Origin: Falsiroseomonas algicola
GTDB taxonomy: Bacteria > Pseudomonadota > Alphaproteobacteria > Acetobacterales > Acetobacteraceae
Assembly: GCF_011040385.1 (NCBI RefSeq)
Contig: NZ_JAAIKB010000008.1
Location: forward strand, 124,001-188,000
Length of the DNA stretch: 64,000 bases
Direction of reading: 5' to 3'
The notes beneath the pieces are model-generated. The model had not been told where the DNA came from and searched no databases. It worked only from the letters and a program-made list of their open reading frames with translations. Positions within the stretch are counted from its first letter, which is position 1. Every line of letters starts with the position of its first letter. The position numbers and the translations under genes were made by a program. This document shows positions 51,764 through 60,811 of the stretch, piece by piece.

Positions 51764-53008
51764 TCAGGCCGGGCGTAGCGGCATTTCGAAGGTGAAGCGC
51801 GTTTCCTCCGCCGTGGAGGTCGCGCTGAGCGTGCCCTGATGCGCGCGCGCAACCTCCGACGCGATGTAGAGGCCGAGACCCAGGCCCTGCCTCGGCCCCT
51901 GGGTCGCGCTGCCCACGAAGGGCTCGAACAGCGTGTCGAGCCAGGCGGGCGGGATCGGGTTGCCGCCATTCGCGACGGACATGACGAAGCGGCCGTCGGC
52001 CGTGGCTGCTTCCACCCGGACCGGGTGGGCATTGTCGCCATGGAGGAGCGCATTGGCGAGCAGGTTCGACAGCATCTGGCCGATCCTGTACCGGTCGCAG
52101 GCGACGGGACAGGTCACGCGGATATCCGCGACGATCCTGGCCTTGGGGTGCGACACGCGCAGTTCCGAGACAACCTGCTCCAGCATCGGCGCCAGCTCGG
52201 CATCGGCATGGCTGGTCACGCCCATCCCCGTGCCGAGACGGACGCGCGCGAAATCCAGCGTCGTCTCGATCAGCGTCCGCATGCGGCCCACGCTGAGCTT
52301 CATCATGGCCAGGACCGACGCCGATCGGGGTGCGGGTGCCTCGCGCTCGATCAGCCTGATCCCGGCATCGAGCGCCGCCAGCGGGTTCCGCAGGTCATGG
52401 CCCAGCACCGCGACGAAGGTTTCCCGATGGCTGCCCAGGCGACGTTCATGCGCAAGCTCTGACGTGATGACGGCCTGATGGGCGTCCTTCGCCGCCTCCA
52501 GCCGCTGCATCATGCGGCGGGTGTTGATGAGGGCCATGGTCTGGCGCGCGAGCGCCATCAGGCCGTTTCCCTGCGCCTCCGTCAGCCCATCGGGCCGGGG
52601 AACGGTATCGATGACGCAGAGCGAGCCGACCGGAACGCCGCTGTCGCTCACCAGCGGTGCGCCCGCGTAGAAGCGGATCCCCGGGTCGCCCGTGACAAGG
52701 CTGTTGGTGGCGGTGCGGGGGTCGCGGCTCAGATCGGGGATGACGAAGAGGCCGGGCGCGTTCATGGCGTATTTGCAGACCGACTGGTCCAGTTCGGTCT
52801 CGCAGGCGGGGAAGCCGCGCCGCGCCTTGAACCACTGCCGGCGATCCGTGACCAGGCTGACCAGGGCCACCGGGGCCTGGCAGAGCGCCGTCGCGATCAG
52901 CACCGCGTCGTCGAATTCCGGCTCCGGCGCGCTGTCGAGGATGGCCATGTCCTGCAGCGCGGCGAGGCGAAGGGCGGTCGCTTCCGCAGCCTCGTCGAAC
53001 TCACTCAT
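51764..53008 (-). CDS. GAF-domain sensor histidine kinase
   Basis: The 414-residue protein has an N-terminal GAF domain at about 25-165 (FDDAVLIATALCQAPVALVSLV, IPDLSRDPRT, FYAGAPLVSDSGVPVGSLCVID), then a dimerisation helix with the H-box AVLGHDLRNPLAALD (H204), and a HATPase domain with the N-box QMLSNLLANALLHG and the G2 box GLGLGLYIA. The G1 region reads SVANGGNPIPP, lacking the classic DxGxG aspartate. There is no membrane segment, so it should be a soluble sensor. No response regulator is adjacent. Confidence 0.87.
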   Translation of the reverse strand: MSEFDEAAEATALRLAALQDMAILDSAPEPEFDDAVLIATALCQAPVALVSLVTDRRQWFKARRGFPACETELDQSVCKYAMNAPGLFVIPDLSRDPRTATNSLVTGDPGIRFYAGAPLVSDSGVPVGSLCVIDTVPRPDGLTEAQGNGLMALARQTMALINTRRMMQRLEAAKDAHQAVITSELAHERRLGSHRETFVAVLGHDLRNPLAALDAGIRLIEREAPAPRSASVLAMMKLSVGRMRTLIETTLDFARVRLGTGMGVTSHADAELAPMLEQVVSELRVSHPKARIVADIRVTCPVACDRYRIGQMLSNLLANALLHGDNAHPVRVEAATADGRFVMSVANGGNPIPPAWLDTLFEPFVGSATQGPRQGLGLGLYIASEVARAHQGTLSATSTAEETRFTFEMPLRPA

Positions 53009-53261
53009 CGACCGTGCCGTCGAACAGTGCCGGAAAGGAGGCCATCAAGCCGTCAGACAAGGCGGAAGCGCCCTGCCGTCGCACAGTCAACCGTCACCGA
53101 GGCTCGCACTCCGCCGCCAAGGGAGTGTCAGTCCGCCAGGACGCTCCCGCGGGCAAGCGACAGCTTCGTGAGCAGCCATAACGAAAGAAGCGGGGAGGAG
53201 CGTCGCCGCCCCGTCCCCGCTTCCATCGCCAAGGCGGGCTGATCGCCCGCCTCCATCATCC
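53009..53261. other. Gene-free stretch between histidine kinase and rpsD
   Basis: No gene or recognisable RNA was found in these 253 bases, which separate the leftward kinase start from the leftward rpsD stop. It contains the rpsD hairpin (separate entry) and presumably the kinase promoter. Nothing else stands out. Confidence 0.4.
53232..53252 (-). terminator. Terminator hairpin of rpsD
   Basis: AGGCGGGC at 53232-53239 pairs perfectly with GCCCGCCT at 53245-53252 around TGATC. It lies nine bases past the leftward rpsD stop. Only a short T stretch follows. Confidence 0.55.
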
Positions 53262-53879
53262 TCAGCGCGAGTAGAACTCGACGACCAGGTTCGGTTCCAT
53301 CTGCACGGGGTAGGGCACGTCCGACAGCTTCGGCGCGCGCAGCAGGCGGCCGCGCATCGCGCGGTGGTCGATCTCGATGTATTCGGGGACGTCGCGCTCG
53401 CCGGACTGGGCGGCGTCGAGCACCGCGGTCAGGGACTTCGACTTCTCCTTCACCTCGATGATGTCCGTGTCCTTCACGAGGTAGGACGGGATGTTGAGGC
53501 GCTTGCCGTTGATCAGCACGTGGCCGTGGTTCACGAACTGGCGCGCGGCGAAGGGCGTCACCGCCAGCTTCATGCGGTAGATGATGGTGTCGAGGCGGCG
53601 CTCCAGCAGCTCGATCAGGTTCTCCGAGGTGTCGCCCTTACGGCGCACGGCTTCCTCGTAGTACTTGCGGAACTGCTTCTCGCCAATGTTGCCGTAGTAG
53701 CCCTTGAGCTTCTGCTTCGCCATCAGCTGGACGCCGAAGTCGGTCGGCTTCTGCTTGCGGCGCTGGCCGTGCTGGCCGGGGCCGTATTCGCGCTTGGCGA
53801 TGGGGGACTTCGCACGGCCCCAGAGGTTCACGCCGAGGCGGCGGTTGATCTTGTACTTGCTTTCCGCGCGCTTGGTCAT
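53262..53879 (-). CDS. rpsD: 30S ribosomal protein S4
   Basis: The start ATG 53879 ([21 protein letters not shown]) has a good ribosome binding site (AGGAG) and gives 205 residues, the normal size. Features are [50 protein letters not shown] and the S4 domain [30 protein letters not shown]4 begins assembly of the 30S body. An in-frame extension to 54023 is Arg/Pro-rich and was rejected. It is monocistronic here and not in the usual S13-S11-S4 alpha operon, as is common in alphaproteobacteria. Confidence 0.96.
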   Translation of the reverse strand: MTKRAESKYKINRRLGVNLWGRAKSPIAKREYGPGQHGQRRKQKPTDFGVQLMAKQKLKGYYGNIGEKQFRKYYEEAVRRKGDTSENLIELLERRLDTIIYRMKLAVTPFAARQFVNHGHVLINGKRLNIPSYLVKDTDIIEVKEKSKSLTAVLDAAQSGERDVPEYIEIDHRAMRGRLLRAPKLSDVPYPVQMEPNLVVEFYSR

Positions 53880-54099
53880 GCGCTGCTCCTGCCCCGCCGC
53901 GGCTTGTGCCGTGATGCGGGTTCTTCTTGTGCCGGCACCCTTATGGGCATCGCGGCGGGTTGTCCCGGTAGGCCCGTGGCCCGGATGGCCGCAGGCGGGC
54001 GCAGGCCCCGAAGGCCTGTCCACGTTCCCGGAAGTGGCGGGCTTCTAGGGGCGGGGGGGCGCCTTGTCAAACCAGGGTTGGGCCCCCTACTCCCGCGTC

Positions 54100-54300
54100 A
54101 TGGTCAAGCGCGAAGAGATCCTGGTCCTCGGCCTCACGGCTGGTGTCGTCGGCAGCCTGGTGGGCGGCATGATGCTCGGCATCGGCATGGGGTTGATCAT
54201 CGGCGGGCAGCATCTGGGCTGGTTGCTGCTGCTGCCGGCCGCCCCGCTCTCCGGCCTGCTGGGCTACATGCTGGCGCGCAAGCTGGCGAAGCAGCTCTGA
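54100..54300 (+). CDS. Small two-helix membrane protein of unknown function
   Basis: The ATG 54100 gives a 66-residue protein, MVKREEILVLGLTAGVVGSLVGGMMLGIGMGLIIGGQHLG then WLLLLPAAPLSGLLGYMLARKLAKQL. Two membrane segments cover about residues 8-34 and 39-58, with glycine-zipper-like GxxxG spacing in the first (GSLVGGMMLGIGMGLIIGG). A TTG 36 bases upstream is an alternative start. It is divergent from rpsD. I do not recognise the family; two terminator-like hairpins follow. Confidence 0.65.
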   Translation: MVKREEILVLGLTAGVVGSLVGGMMLGIGMGLIIGGQHLGWLLLLPAAPLSGLLGYMLARKLAKQL

Positions 54301-54307
54301 CGACGGT

Positions 54308-54361
54308 CCAGGGGCGTCTCGCCCCTGGCGGATGGGGTCTGGGGAAGGCAGCGCCTTCCCC
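54308..54361. terminator. Paired hairpins at a convergent junction
   Basis: CCAGGGGCG (54308-54316) pairs with CGCCCCTGG (54320-54328) around TCT, and GGGGAAGGC (54341-54349) pairs with GCCTTCCCC (54353-54361) around AGC; both nine-base stems are perfect. They fill the 70-base gap between the small membrane gene and the leftward Bug-family gene. A bidirectional terminator is likely. Confidence 0.55.
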
Positions 54362-54370
54362 GGTTCCTCC

Positions 54371-55339
54371 TCAATCCGGCTGTATCCCCGCCGCCGCAAT
54401 CAGCCGCGCCTTGTAGCCCAGATCGTCCCTCAGAAAGGCCGCCGTCGCCTCGGGCGTCGCCGCATGCACGGTATAGCCCGCCGGCGCCAGGATGCGGTCC
54501 CGCACCGCCGGTTCCGCCATGGCTGCCGCGATGTCCCGGTGCAGGCGCGCGACCAGCGCGGGGGGCGTCGAGGCGGGCGCGAAGGCGCCGAACCAGGTGC
54601 GCGGGTCGATATCCCCGAAGCCCGCTTCCACCAGGGTCGGCACCTCCGGCAGTGCCTCGAACCGCGTGGGCTTGCCGACCGCGAGGGCCCGCAGCGTGCC
54701 GGCGCGGATGAATTCGGCGCCGCTGGCGATGCCGGCCAGCGTCATCTGCACTTCGCCCGCCACGGTCGCCAGCACCGCCGGCGTCAGCCCGCGATAGGGG
54801 ACGTGGACCATCTCGATCCGTTCGCGGGCCATCAGCGCGCCGAAGCAGAGATGCGGCTGGCTGGCGCTGCCGTAGGAGCCGAAGTTGAGCCGCCCCGGCG
54901 CCGCGCGGGCGGCCGCCACCAGCTCCGCCATGGACCGCGCGCCGACCGAGGGATGCACCAGCACCATCTGGTGCACATCGACCAGCAGGCTGATGGGTGC
55001 CAGGTCCCGCATCGGGTCATGCGGCAGGGCGCGGATGAGGTGCGGGTTGGAGGTGATGGAATTGTCCGCGGTGATGAGCAGCGTGTGGCCATCGCCCGGC
55101 GCCTTGGCGACGATGTCGGTGCCCGGCACGGTCGAACCGCCCGGCCGGTTGTCCACGACGACGGGTTGCCGCCAGGCCGCCTGCAGCCGGTCCGCCAGCG
55201 CGCGCGCCAGCGCATCCAGCCCGCCGCCCGGCGGGAAGGGCACCACGAGCCGCACCTGGCGGGTCGGGTAGTCCGACTGCGCCTGGGCCACGGCAGGCAG
55301 GGCGAGGGCGGCCAGCAGGGTGCGGCGGGGAAGGCGCAT
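54371..55339 (-). CDS. Bug/TctC-family tripartite tricarboxylate-type binding protein
   Basis: The start ATG 55339 gives the signal MRLPRRTLLAALALPAVAQA; the long open frame to the left belongs to the hydrolase shadow. The 322-residue protein matches Bug proteins: YPTRQVRLVVPFPPGGGLDALARALADRLQ near 24-53, VVVDNRPGGSTVPGTDIVAKAPGDGHTLL near 60-88, LPHDPMRDLAPISLL, and HVPYRGLTPAVLATVAGEVQM. It binds a carboxylate in the periplasm. No TctA or TctB gene is adjacent, so it may serve a transporter elsewhere or act as a sensor. It follows the hydrolase with a TGATG junction. Confidence 0.87.
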   Translation of the reverse strand: MRLPRRTLLAALALPAVAQAQSDYPTRQVRLVVPFPPGGGLDALARALADRLQAAWRQPVVVDNRPGGSTVPGTDIVAKAPGDGHTLLITADNSITSNPHLIRALPHDPMRDLAPISLLVDVHQMVLVHPSVGARSMAELVAAARAAPGRLNFGSYGSASQPHLCFGALMARERIEMVHVPYRGLTPAVLATVAGEVQMTLAGIASGAEFIRAGTLRALAVGKPTRFEALPEVPTLVEAGFGDIDPRTWFGAFAPASTPPALVARLHRDIAAAMAEPAVRDRILAPAGYTVHAATPEATAAFLRDDLGYKARLIAAAGIQPD

Positions 55340-56205
55340 CAACGGTCTCCCTGGATCTGGGCGCGCAGCAGCGCGAGCGTCTGGGCGGGGGCCTCGACTT
55401 CCGGCAGGTGGCCGATGCCCTCGGGCGAGAGGAAGCGGGCGCCGGGAATGGCTTCCGCGATCAGCCGCCCGACATCGGGCGGGTTCACGACATCGTCCTG
55501 GCCGGTGATGGCCAGGGTCGGTGCCGTGATACGGGGCGCGTAGTCGGCGACGACATCCACCTGGTCCGTCGCCTGGGCGGATTGCATCAGCCCGGCCGGG
55601 TTGGTCGCCGCCACCATGCCGCGCACGAGGTCGAGCACCAGCGGCGCGGCCCTGGGCGAAATCAGCTTGTCCGACCGCGTGCGCGCCAGCGCGACGCCGC
55701 CCTCCGCGACGCTGGCCTTGCGCATGGCGAGCATGGCGGCGCGGCCTTCCTCGCCCTTCCAGCGCTGGCCGCGCGACGTGCCCATCAAGGTCAGCGAGGC
55801 CACCCGGGCGGGGTGCCGCGCCGCCAGGCAGGCGCCGAGCATGGAGCCGAAGGAGGACCCGGCCACATGGACAGGGCCCGCGACGCCGAGCGCATCGAGC
55901 AGCGCCACCGCCGCCTCGACATAGTCCTCCGCCCGCGGGCGTTCCGCGACGAACGGGTCGGACATCAGGTAGCCCGGCGCGTTCCAGGCGATGACCCGCG
56001 CCACATCCGACAGGCCGGCCAGCACGAAGCGCCAGCCCATGGAATTGGCGCCGATGCCGTGCAGGCAGAGGATGGTCGCGGGCCCCTGCCCCGCCTCCAT
56101 GTAGGAAAGCCGCCTCCCCGACAGCCCGAGCGCCCCTCCATCGACCTCCGTGAAGCGGAGGTCCGGCAGGGGCGTGACCGGCGTGCCATCGGGGTGGGTC
56201 GTCAC
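55339..56205 (-). CDS. Alpha/beta-hydrolase
   Basis: The start is GTG 56205, overlapping the trmJ stop (GTGA). The 288-residue protein has the hydrolase fold features ILCLHGIGANSMGWRFVLAGL (HG oxyanion), the nucleophile elbow VAGSSFGSMLGA with the serine near 117, and a C-terminal ISPEGIGHLPEVEAP where the histidine sits in GHLPE. The acid is probably in ITGQDDVVNPP. It cleaves an ester, lactone or a C-C bond; the substrate is unknown. Co-expression with the Bug-family gene hints at a carboxylate pathway. Confidence 0.83.
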   Translation of the reverse strand: MTTHPDGTPVTPLPDLRFTEVDGGALGLSGRRLSYMEAGQGPATILCLHGIGANSMGWRFVLAGLSDVARVIAWNAPGYLMSDPFVAERPRAEDYVEAAVALLDALGVAGPVHVAGSSFGSMLGACLAARHPARVASLTLMGTSRGQRWKGEEGRAAMLAMRKASVAEGGVALARTRSDKLISPRAAPLVLDLVRGMVAATNPAGLMQSAQATDQVDVVADYAPRITAPTLAITGQDDVVNPPDVGRLIAEAIPGARFLSPEGIGHLPEVEAPAQTLALLRAQIQGDR

Positions 56206-57032
56206 GGCGTCTCGCTCTCCTGCCAGGGTGGCGGGTCATTGTCCTGGAAACGGCCGCGGCGCATGCGGCCCTTCGACAGCTCCGTCACCACGCCATGCAT
56301 GGTGCGCAACTCCTGCGCCGTCACCTCGCCGCGTTCGAACCAGTGGCGCAGGTTGCGGACCATCCCCGGGCGCTTCGGCGCATTGTGCAGGAAGCCGGAG
56401 GCGTCGAGTTCGTCGATCAGGCGGGTGAGGAAATTCTCGAGCTCGCCCTTCGTCGCCGGGCGCGTCTCGTTCATCTGGAAGTCGCGCGGCGGCGTCGTCT
56501 CCGCCTGCATCCACCACTCATAGGCCAGGATCATCACGGCCTGGGCGAGGTTGAGCGAGGTGTGCTGCGGGTTCAGGGGATAGCGGACCAGCGTGTCGCA
56601 ATGCGCGAGGTCATCGGCCTCCAGCCCCGCCCGCTCCGGCCCGAACAGCACGGCGACGCGCAGGCCGCGGCCGTTGATCTCGCGGAGGTCCTCTGCCGCG
56701 GCACGAGCATCGCGCATGGGGATGATGACGTGCCGCGGGCGCGGGCAGGTGCCGAAGACGCGATGGCAATCCGCGACGGCGGAGGCGATGTCGGGGAAGA
56801 CCTGCGCGGCATCGATGATGGCATCGGCACCGGACGCGGCGGCATAGGCGTTGGGCTGCGGCCAGCCGTCTCGGGGTGCCACGATGCGCAGATGGAAAAG
56901 GCCGCCATTCGCCATGGCGCGGGCGGCGGTGCCGATATTGGCGGCCATCTGGGGGCGGACCAACACGACGATGGGGGATTCGCCGGGGGCGGGCGTCAGC
57001 AGCGCGCCGCCGTCACCGCGGCCGCCGGTCAT
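56202..57032 (-). CDS. trmJ: tRNA (cytidine/uridine-32-2'-O)-methyltransferase, TrmJ-like
   Basis: The start ATG 57032 (MTGGRGDGGALLTPAPGESP) is chosen; the upstream open frame is antisense-like. The 276-residue SPOUT protein has IVVLVRPQMAANIGTAARAMANGGLFHLRIVAPRDGWP, the knot residues VAVLFGPERAGLEADDLAHCDTLVRYPLNPQHTSLNLAQAVMILAYEW, and a C-terminal helical tail. TrmJ methylates the ribose at position 32 of tRNA with SAM. It is the first gene of a three-gene leftward operon, preceded by the paired hairpins at 57041. Confidence 0.88.
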   Translation of the reverse strand: MTGGRGDGGALLTPAPGESPIVVLVRPQMAANIGTAARAMANGGLFHLRIVAPRDGWPQPNAYAAASGADAIIDAAQVFPDIASAVADCHRVFGTCPRPRHVIIPMRDARAAAEDLREINGRGLRVAVLFGPERAGLEADDLAHCDTLVRYPLNPQHTSLNLAQAVMILAYEWWMQAETTPPRDFQMNETRPATKGELENFLTRLIDELDASGFLHNAPKRPGMVRNLRHWFERGEVTAQELRTMHGVVTELSKGRMRRGRFQDNDPPPWQESETP

Positions 57033-57040
57033 GGGAGCAG

Positions 57041-57092
57041 CAGGGGGACGCTGTCCCCCTGCACCCCCTGCCAGGGTCCAGCGGGACCCTGG
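57041..57092. terminator. Paired hairpins between the DUF305 gene and trmJ
   Basis: CAGGGGGAC (57041-57049) pairs with GTCCCCCTG (57053-57061) around GCT, and CCAGGGTCC (57071-57079) pairs with GGACCCTGG (57084-57092) around AGCG; both are perfect nine-base stems. They lie in the 79-base gap between the DUF305 stop (57112) and trmJ start (57032), both leftward genes. The layout resembles the pair at 54308. It may be the terminator of DUF305 and the leader of trmJ. Confidence 0.5.
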
Positions 57093-57111
57093 ACCGCGGG
57101 AAACAAGCACC

Positions 57112-57462
57112 TCATCGGGACAGGAAGGCTCTCAAGCGGGCGATCTCGGACTCCTGCGCAGCAATGATCTCCTCGGCCAGCTTGCGCATGTCGGGGTCGG
57201 TGCCGTGACGCAGCTGGATGCGCGCCATCTCGATGGCACCCTGGTGATGCGGGATCATGCCGGCGGCGAAGTCGCGATCGGCATTGCCGGTGAAGCGGAT
57301 GTCCATGTCCCGGTGCATCCGCGCATTGGCGGCACGGAACTCCCGCGTGCTCGCCGGCTCCTGCACCCCCGGCGCGGGACGCGAACCATGGCCCTGATGG
57401 CCCTGCTGCGCGAAGGCAGGCGTGGCGGCGAACAGGGCGGCGGCGAGGGCAAGACGGATCAT
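57112..57462 (-). CDS. DUF305-family periplasmic protein
   Basis: The start ATG 57462 gives a signal peptide (MIRLALAAALFAATPAFAQ); an in-frame extension overlaps cysS. The 116-residue mature-length protein has the DUF305 signature: ARMHRDMDIRFTGNADRDFAAGMIPHHQGAIEMARIQL, with the HHQGAIEMA motif, then AEEIIAAQESEIARLRAFL. Family members are four-helix-bundle ferritin-like copper or metal proteins. The conserved histidines and the methionines at AGMIPHHQ and IEMA fit a metal role, inferred from the family. It is co-directional with and downstream of cysS. Confidence 0.83.
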   Translation of the reverse strand: MIRLALAAALFAATPAFAQQGHQGHGSRPAPGVQEPASTREFRAANARMHRDMDIRFTGNADRDFAAGMIPHHQGAIEMARIQLRHGTDPDMRKLAEEIIAAQESEIARLRAFLSR

Positions 57463-57530
57463 GGCGGTTCCTCCGGTGATGAAGCCGGATGCCGACATGG
57501 AGCCTTCCCCCCATGGCAAGGCAAGAGGCG

Positions 57531-58925
57531 TCACGCCCGCCGCCAGCTCGTGCCCGCCGGCCCGTCCTCCAGCAGGATGCCCTGCGCCGCCAGTTCCTTG
57601 CGGATGCGGTCGGCTTCGCCCCAATCCTTGGCCTTGCGCGCGGCGAGGCGCGCGGCGATGGCGGCCTCGATCGCGCCCTCGTCGCCGCCCTCGCCCCGGA
57701 ACCAGGCCGCCGGCGCCTGGCCGAGCAGGCCGAGCAGCCGCCCGCAGGCCAGGATGCGGCCCTTCAGCGCCGGCAGGTCGGCGGTGGCATCCCGCCCCAA
57801 CGCATCATTCGCGGCCGAGACCAGATGGTGCAGCGTGGCGAGCGCCAGCGGCGTGTTGAGGTCATCCGCCAGCGCGGCCTCGAAGGACGGCGCTTCCCAG
57901 GGGAGCGGCGCGGCGTCCTCCACCGCTTCCACATCCTCCATCTTCGCCAACGCCCGGTAGAAGCGGTCGAGTTCCCGCCGCGCCTCCTCCAGCCCCGCCA
58001 CCGTGTAGTCGATCGCCATGCGGTAATGGGTGCGCAGCAGCAGCAGGCGAAACGCCTCGCCGGCCCAGGGGCCGAGCGCCAGGATGTCCTGCACGGTGCG
58101 GAAATTGCCGAGGGACTTCGACATCTTCTCGCCGTCCACGAGCAGCATGCCGTTATGCATCCAGTACCGGGCGAAATGGCTGCCCGGGAAGGCGCAGACG
58201 GATTGCGCGACCTCGTTCTCGTGGTGCGGGAACATCAGGTCCGCGCCGCCGCCATGGATGTCGAAATCCGGGCCGAGATGCTTCCACGACATGGCGGAGC
58301 ATTCGATGTGCCAGCCCGGCCGCCCGCGGCCCCAGGGGCTGTCCCAGCCCGGCTGCTCCGGCGTGGAGGGCTTCCACAGCACGAAATCGCCGGGATCGCG
58401 CTTGTAGGGCGCGACCTCCACGCGGGCGCCGGCCAGCATCTCCTCGGGGCTGCGGCCGGACAGCGCGCCGTATTGCGCGAAGCTGGCGACGGCGAAGAGG
58501 ACATGCCCCTCCGCCGCATAGGCATGGCCATTCGCGACCAGGCGCTCGATCAGCGCGACCATCTCCGGGATGGTGCCGGTCGCGCGGGGCTCGATGTCCG
58601 GCGGTAGATTGCCCAGCGCCGCCATGTCGCGGTGGAAATCGGCGGTGGTGCGGCTGGTGACGCTGTCGATCGGCTCCCCGCTGTCGCGGGCGCGGTCGAT
58701 GATCTTGTCGTCCACATCGGTGATGTTGCGGGCGTAGGTGACCTTCGGGAAGACGCGCCGCAGCAGCCGGGCCAGCACGTCGAAGACGACGACGGGGCGG
58801 GCATTGCCGAGATGCGCCAGGTCATAGACCGTGGGGCCGCAGACATAGAGGCGGATATGCGCGGGATCGAGCGGCTCGAACCGCTCCTTGCGCCTGGTGG
58901 CGCTGTTGTGCAGCTGGATGTCCAT
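57531..58925 (-). CDS. cysS: Cysteinyl-tRNA synthetase
   Basis: The 464-residue enzyme has the class I motifs: [21 protein letters not shown] near 27-47 with the zinc-binding cysteine and the HIGH variant [19 protein letters not shown] with the second zinc cysteine, and KMSKSLGNF near 275. The DALR-like C-terminal domain is present. It charges tRNA-Cys. It lies five bases downstream of gltX on the same strand, so the two form an operon. Confidence 0.96.
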   Translation of the reverse strand: MDIQLHNSATRRKERFEPLDPAHIRLYVCGPTVYDLAHLGNARPVVVFDVLARLLRRVFPKVTYARNITDVDDKIIDRARDSGEPIDSVTSRTTADFHRDMAALGNLPPDIEPRATGTIPEMVALIERLVANGHAYAAEGHVLFAVASFAQYGALSGRSPEEMLAGARVEVAPYKRDPGDFVLWKPSTPEQPGWDSPWGRGRPGWHIECSAMSWKHLGPDFDIHGGGADLMFPHHENEVAQSVCAFPGSHFARYWMHNGMLLVDGEKMSKSLGNFRTVQDILALGPWAGEAFRLLLLRTHYRMAIDYTVAGLEEARRELDRFYRALAKMEDVEAVEDAAPLPWEAPSFEAALADDLNTPLALATLHHLVSAANDALGRDATADLPALKGRILACGRLLGLLGQAPAAWFRGEGGDEGAIEAAIAARLAARKAKDWGEADRIRKELAAQGILLEDGPAGTSWRRA

Positions 58926-58930
58926 CGTGC

Positions 58931-60265
58931 TCAGCCTGGGATGGCCAGCGTGAGGCGCCGAAGCGCCTTCTCGCGGCCGATCAACGGAAGGAAGACCTTG
59001 AGGTCGGGGCCGTGTTCCTCGCCCGTCAGGGCGCGGCGCAGCGGCAGGTACAGCGCGCGGCCCTTGCGGCCGGTGCTGGCTGCCAATGCTCCGGTCCAGG
59101 CCGGCCAGGTCGCCTCATTCCAGGGTTCCTCAGGCAAGGTCCCGATCGCCGCGCGCAGGAGATCGGCATCGGCGGGATCGGAGAGGGGCACGATATCCCC
59201 CGCAACGACATCCCACCAGTCCCGTGTTTCGCGGAACAGATCGACATTGCCGCGCACCGCCAGCCAGAAATCCTCCCCCGCCCCTTCCGGCAGCCGCGGC
59301 TGGACGGCGGCGAAGGGCAGGCCGTGCAGGTGCTTGCGGTTCAGCGCCAGCATCTGCTTGAGGTCGAAGCGCGCCGCGGAGTGCGAGACGCGGCCGAGGT
59401 CGTAGCCGGGCGCCAGTTCCGCCGGCATGGCCGCCACCGGATCGGTGGAGGTGCCGAGCGCGGCGAGGTAGCCGACCAGCGCCGCGGGCTCGATCCCGTC
59501 CCGCCGCAACTGCCGGAGCCCCACGCTGCCCGTGCGCTTGGACAGCGGCCCGCCATCGCTATCCGTCAGCAGCGGCAGATGGGCGAAGCGCATGGCGTTG
59601 GCCTTGCCGCCCAGCGCCTCGAAGATGTCGAGCTGGATGCCCGTGTTGGTGACGTGGTCCTCGCCCCGGATCACGTCGGTGATGCCCATCTCCAGGTCAT
59701 CGACGACGGAGGTGAAGGTGTAGAGGAAGCTGCCATCGGCCCGGATCAGCACGGGGTCCGACAGGCTCGGCAGCTTCACCGACCGCCGGCCCAGCACGCC
59801 ATCCTGCCATTCGACGCTGGCGTGGGAGAGCTTGAACCGCCAATGCGGCGACTTGCCGTTGGCGATGGCGCGGTCCAGTTGCTCCTTCGTCATCTTCAGC
59901 GCGGCGCGGTCATAGATCGGCGGCTTGCCCTGGCGCTGGCGCTGTTCCCGCTTGAAGAGGAGTTCCTCCTCCGTCTCCAGGCAGGGGTAGAGGCGGCCGG
60001 CCTTCTTCAGCACCTCCGCCGCCGCGGCGTAGCGCGCCAGGCGGTCGGTCTGGCGCACCAGGCCATCCCAGTCGAGGCCGAGCCAGTGGAGGTCCTCCTC
60101 GATCGCCTGGGCGTATTCGGGCTTGGACCGCTCCGTATCCGTATCGTCCAGGCGCAGCAGGAAATGGCCGCCATGGCGCCGGGCGAGGCACCAATTGGCG
60201 ATGGCGATCCGGGCATTGCCGACATGCAGCAGGCCGGTGGGAGAGGGGGCGAAACGGACTTTCAT
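58931..60265 (-). CDS. gltX: Glutamyl-tRNA synthetase
   Basis: The start ATG 60265 ([22 protein letters not shown]) fits the family; an upstream in-frame extension was rejected. The 444-residue class I enzyme has the HIGH variant LLHVGNAR at 12-19 and the KMSKS variant LSKRTGSVG near 240. Length is at the short end of GltX, with a compact anticodon-binding region. Many alphaproteobacteria have two gltX genes and one may charge tRNA-Gln; which this is cannot be told here. It heads the operon with cysS. Confidence 0.94.
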   Translation of the reverse strand: MKVRFAPSPTGLLHVGNARIAIANWCLARRHGGHFLLRLDDTDTERSKPEYAQAIEEDLHWLGLDWDGLVRQTDRLARYAAAAEVLKKAGRLYPCLETEEELLFKREQRQRQGKPPIYDRAALKMTKEQLDRAIANGKSPHWRFKLSHASVEWQDGVLGRRSVKLPSLSDPVLIRADGSFLYTFTSVVDDLEMGITDVIRGEDHVTNTGIQLDIFEALGGKANAMRFAHLPLLTDSDGGPLSKRTGSVGLRQLRRDGIEPAALVGYLAALGTSTDPVAAMPAELAPGYDLGRVSHSAARFDLKQMLALNRKHLHGLPFAAVQPRLPEGAGEDFWLAVRGNVDLFRETRDWWDVVAGDIVPLSDPADADLLRAAIGTLPEEPWNEATWPAWTGALAASTGRKGRALYLPLRRALTGEEHGPDLKVFLPLIGREKALRRLTLAIPG

Positions 60266-60411
60266 CGGGGGCACAGGAACGCCAGGACGCGCCGGAAGGC
60301 AAGGCACGGCGCGCAACTCCCCGTCATCGGGGCGGTCTCTCCATCATTTGGGCGCAATTGGCGCGATAATCGGCAGATGAAACGCCATGCCCAGGCATGG
60401 GGGAGATAGAG

Positions 60412-60801
60412 ATGATCAAGCGGTTCCTGTTGGTGGGTGCGGTGCTGGTGACGGCCGTCGCGGCGGTCTCGGCGCCTGCCCAGGCGGATTGGCGGGGCCG
60501 GGGCTACGGCCATCACCATCACCACGGTGGCGGGGTGGCGCTGGGCGCGATCGTGGGCCTCGGCGCCGGCGTCGCGCTGGGTGCCGCGCTGGCGCCGCCG
60601 CCCCGCGTCTACTACGCGCCGCCGCCCGTCTATTACGCGCCCCCGCCGGTGGTCTATGCGCCGCCGCCGCCGGTCTACTACGCGCCCCCGCCCGTCTATT
60701 ACGCACCGCCGCCCCGCGTCTATTACGCGCCGCCGCCGGTGGCCTATGTGCCGCCCGCGCCGCCCTATGCGGTGCCGGTCCAGGGGGGTGGCTGGAAGTA
60801 G
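60412..60801 (+). CDS. Secreted YYAPPP-repeat protein with His-rich N-terminus
   Basis: The start is ATG 60412 (MIKRFLLVGAVLVTAVAAVS), with a purine-rich site (gggggagatagag); an ATG 15 bases upstream is an alternative. After the signal peptide comes a GYGHHHHHGGG segment with five consecutive histidines (possible metal binding), a short hydrophobic glycine-zipper-like stretch VALGAIVGLGAGVALGAALA, and then about eight YYAPPP-type repeats from residue 70 on. The 129-residue protein resembles the one at 41966, which lacks the His and hydrophobic parts. A -10-like GATAAT lies at 60365-60370. Confidence 0.75.
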   Translation: MIKRFLLVGAVLVTAVAAVSAPAQADWRGRGYGHHHHHGGGVALGAIVGLGAGVALGAALAPPPRVYYAPPPVYYAPPPVVYAPPPPVYYAPPPVYYAPPPRVYYAPPPVAYVPPAPPYAVPVQGGGWK

Positions 60802-60811
60802 GCCGGACGGC

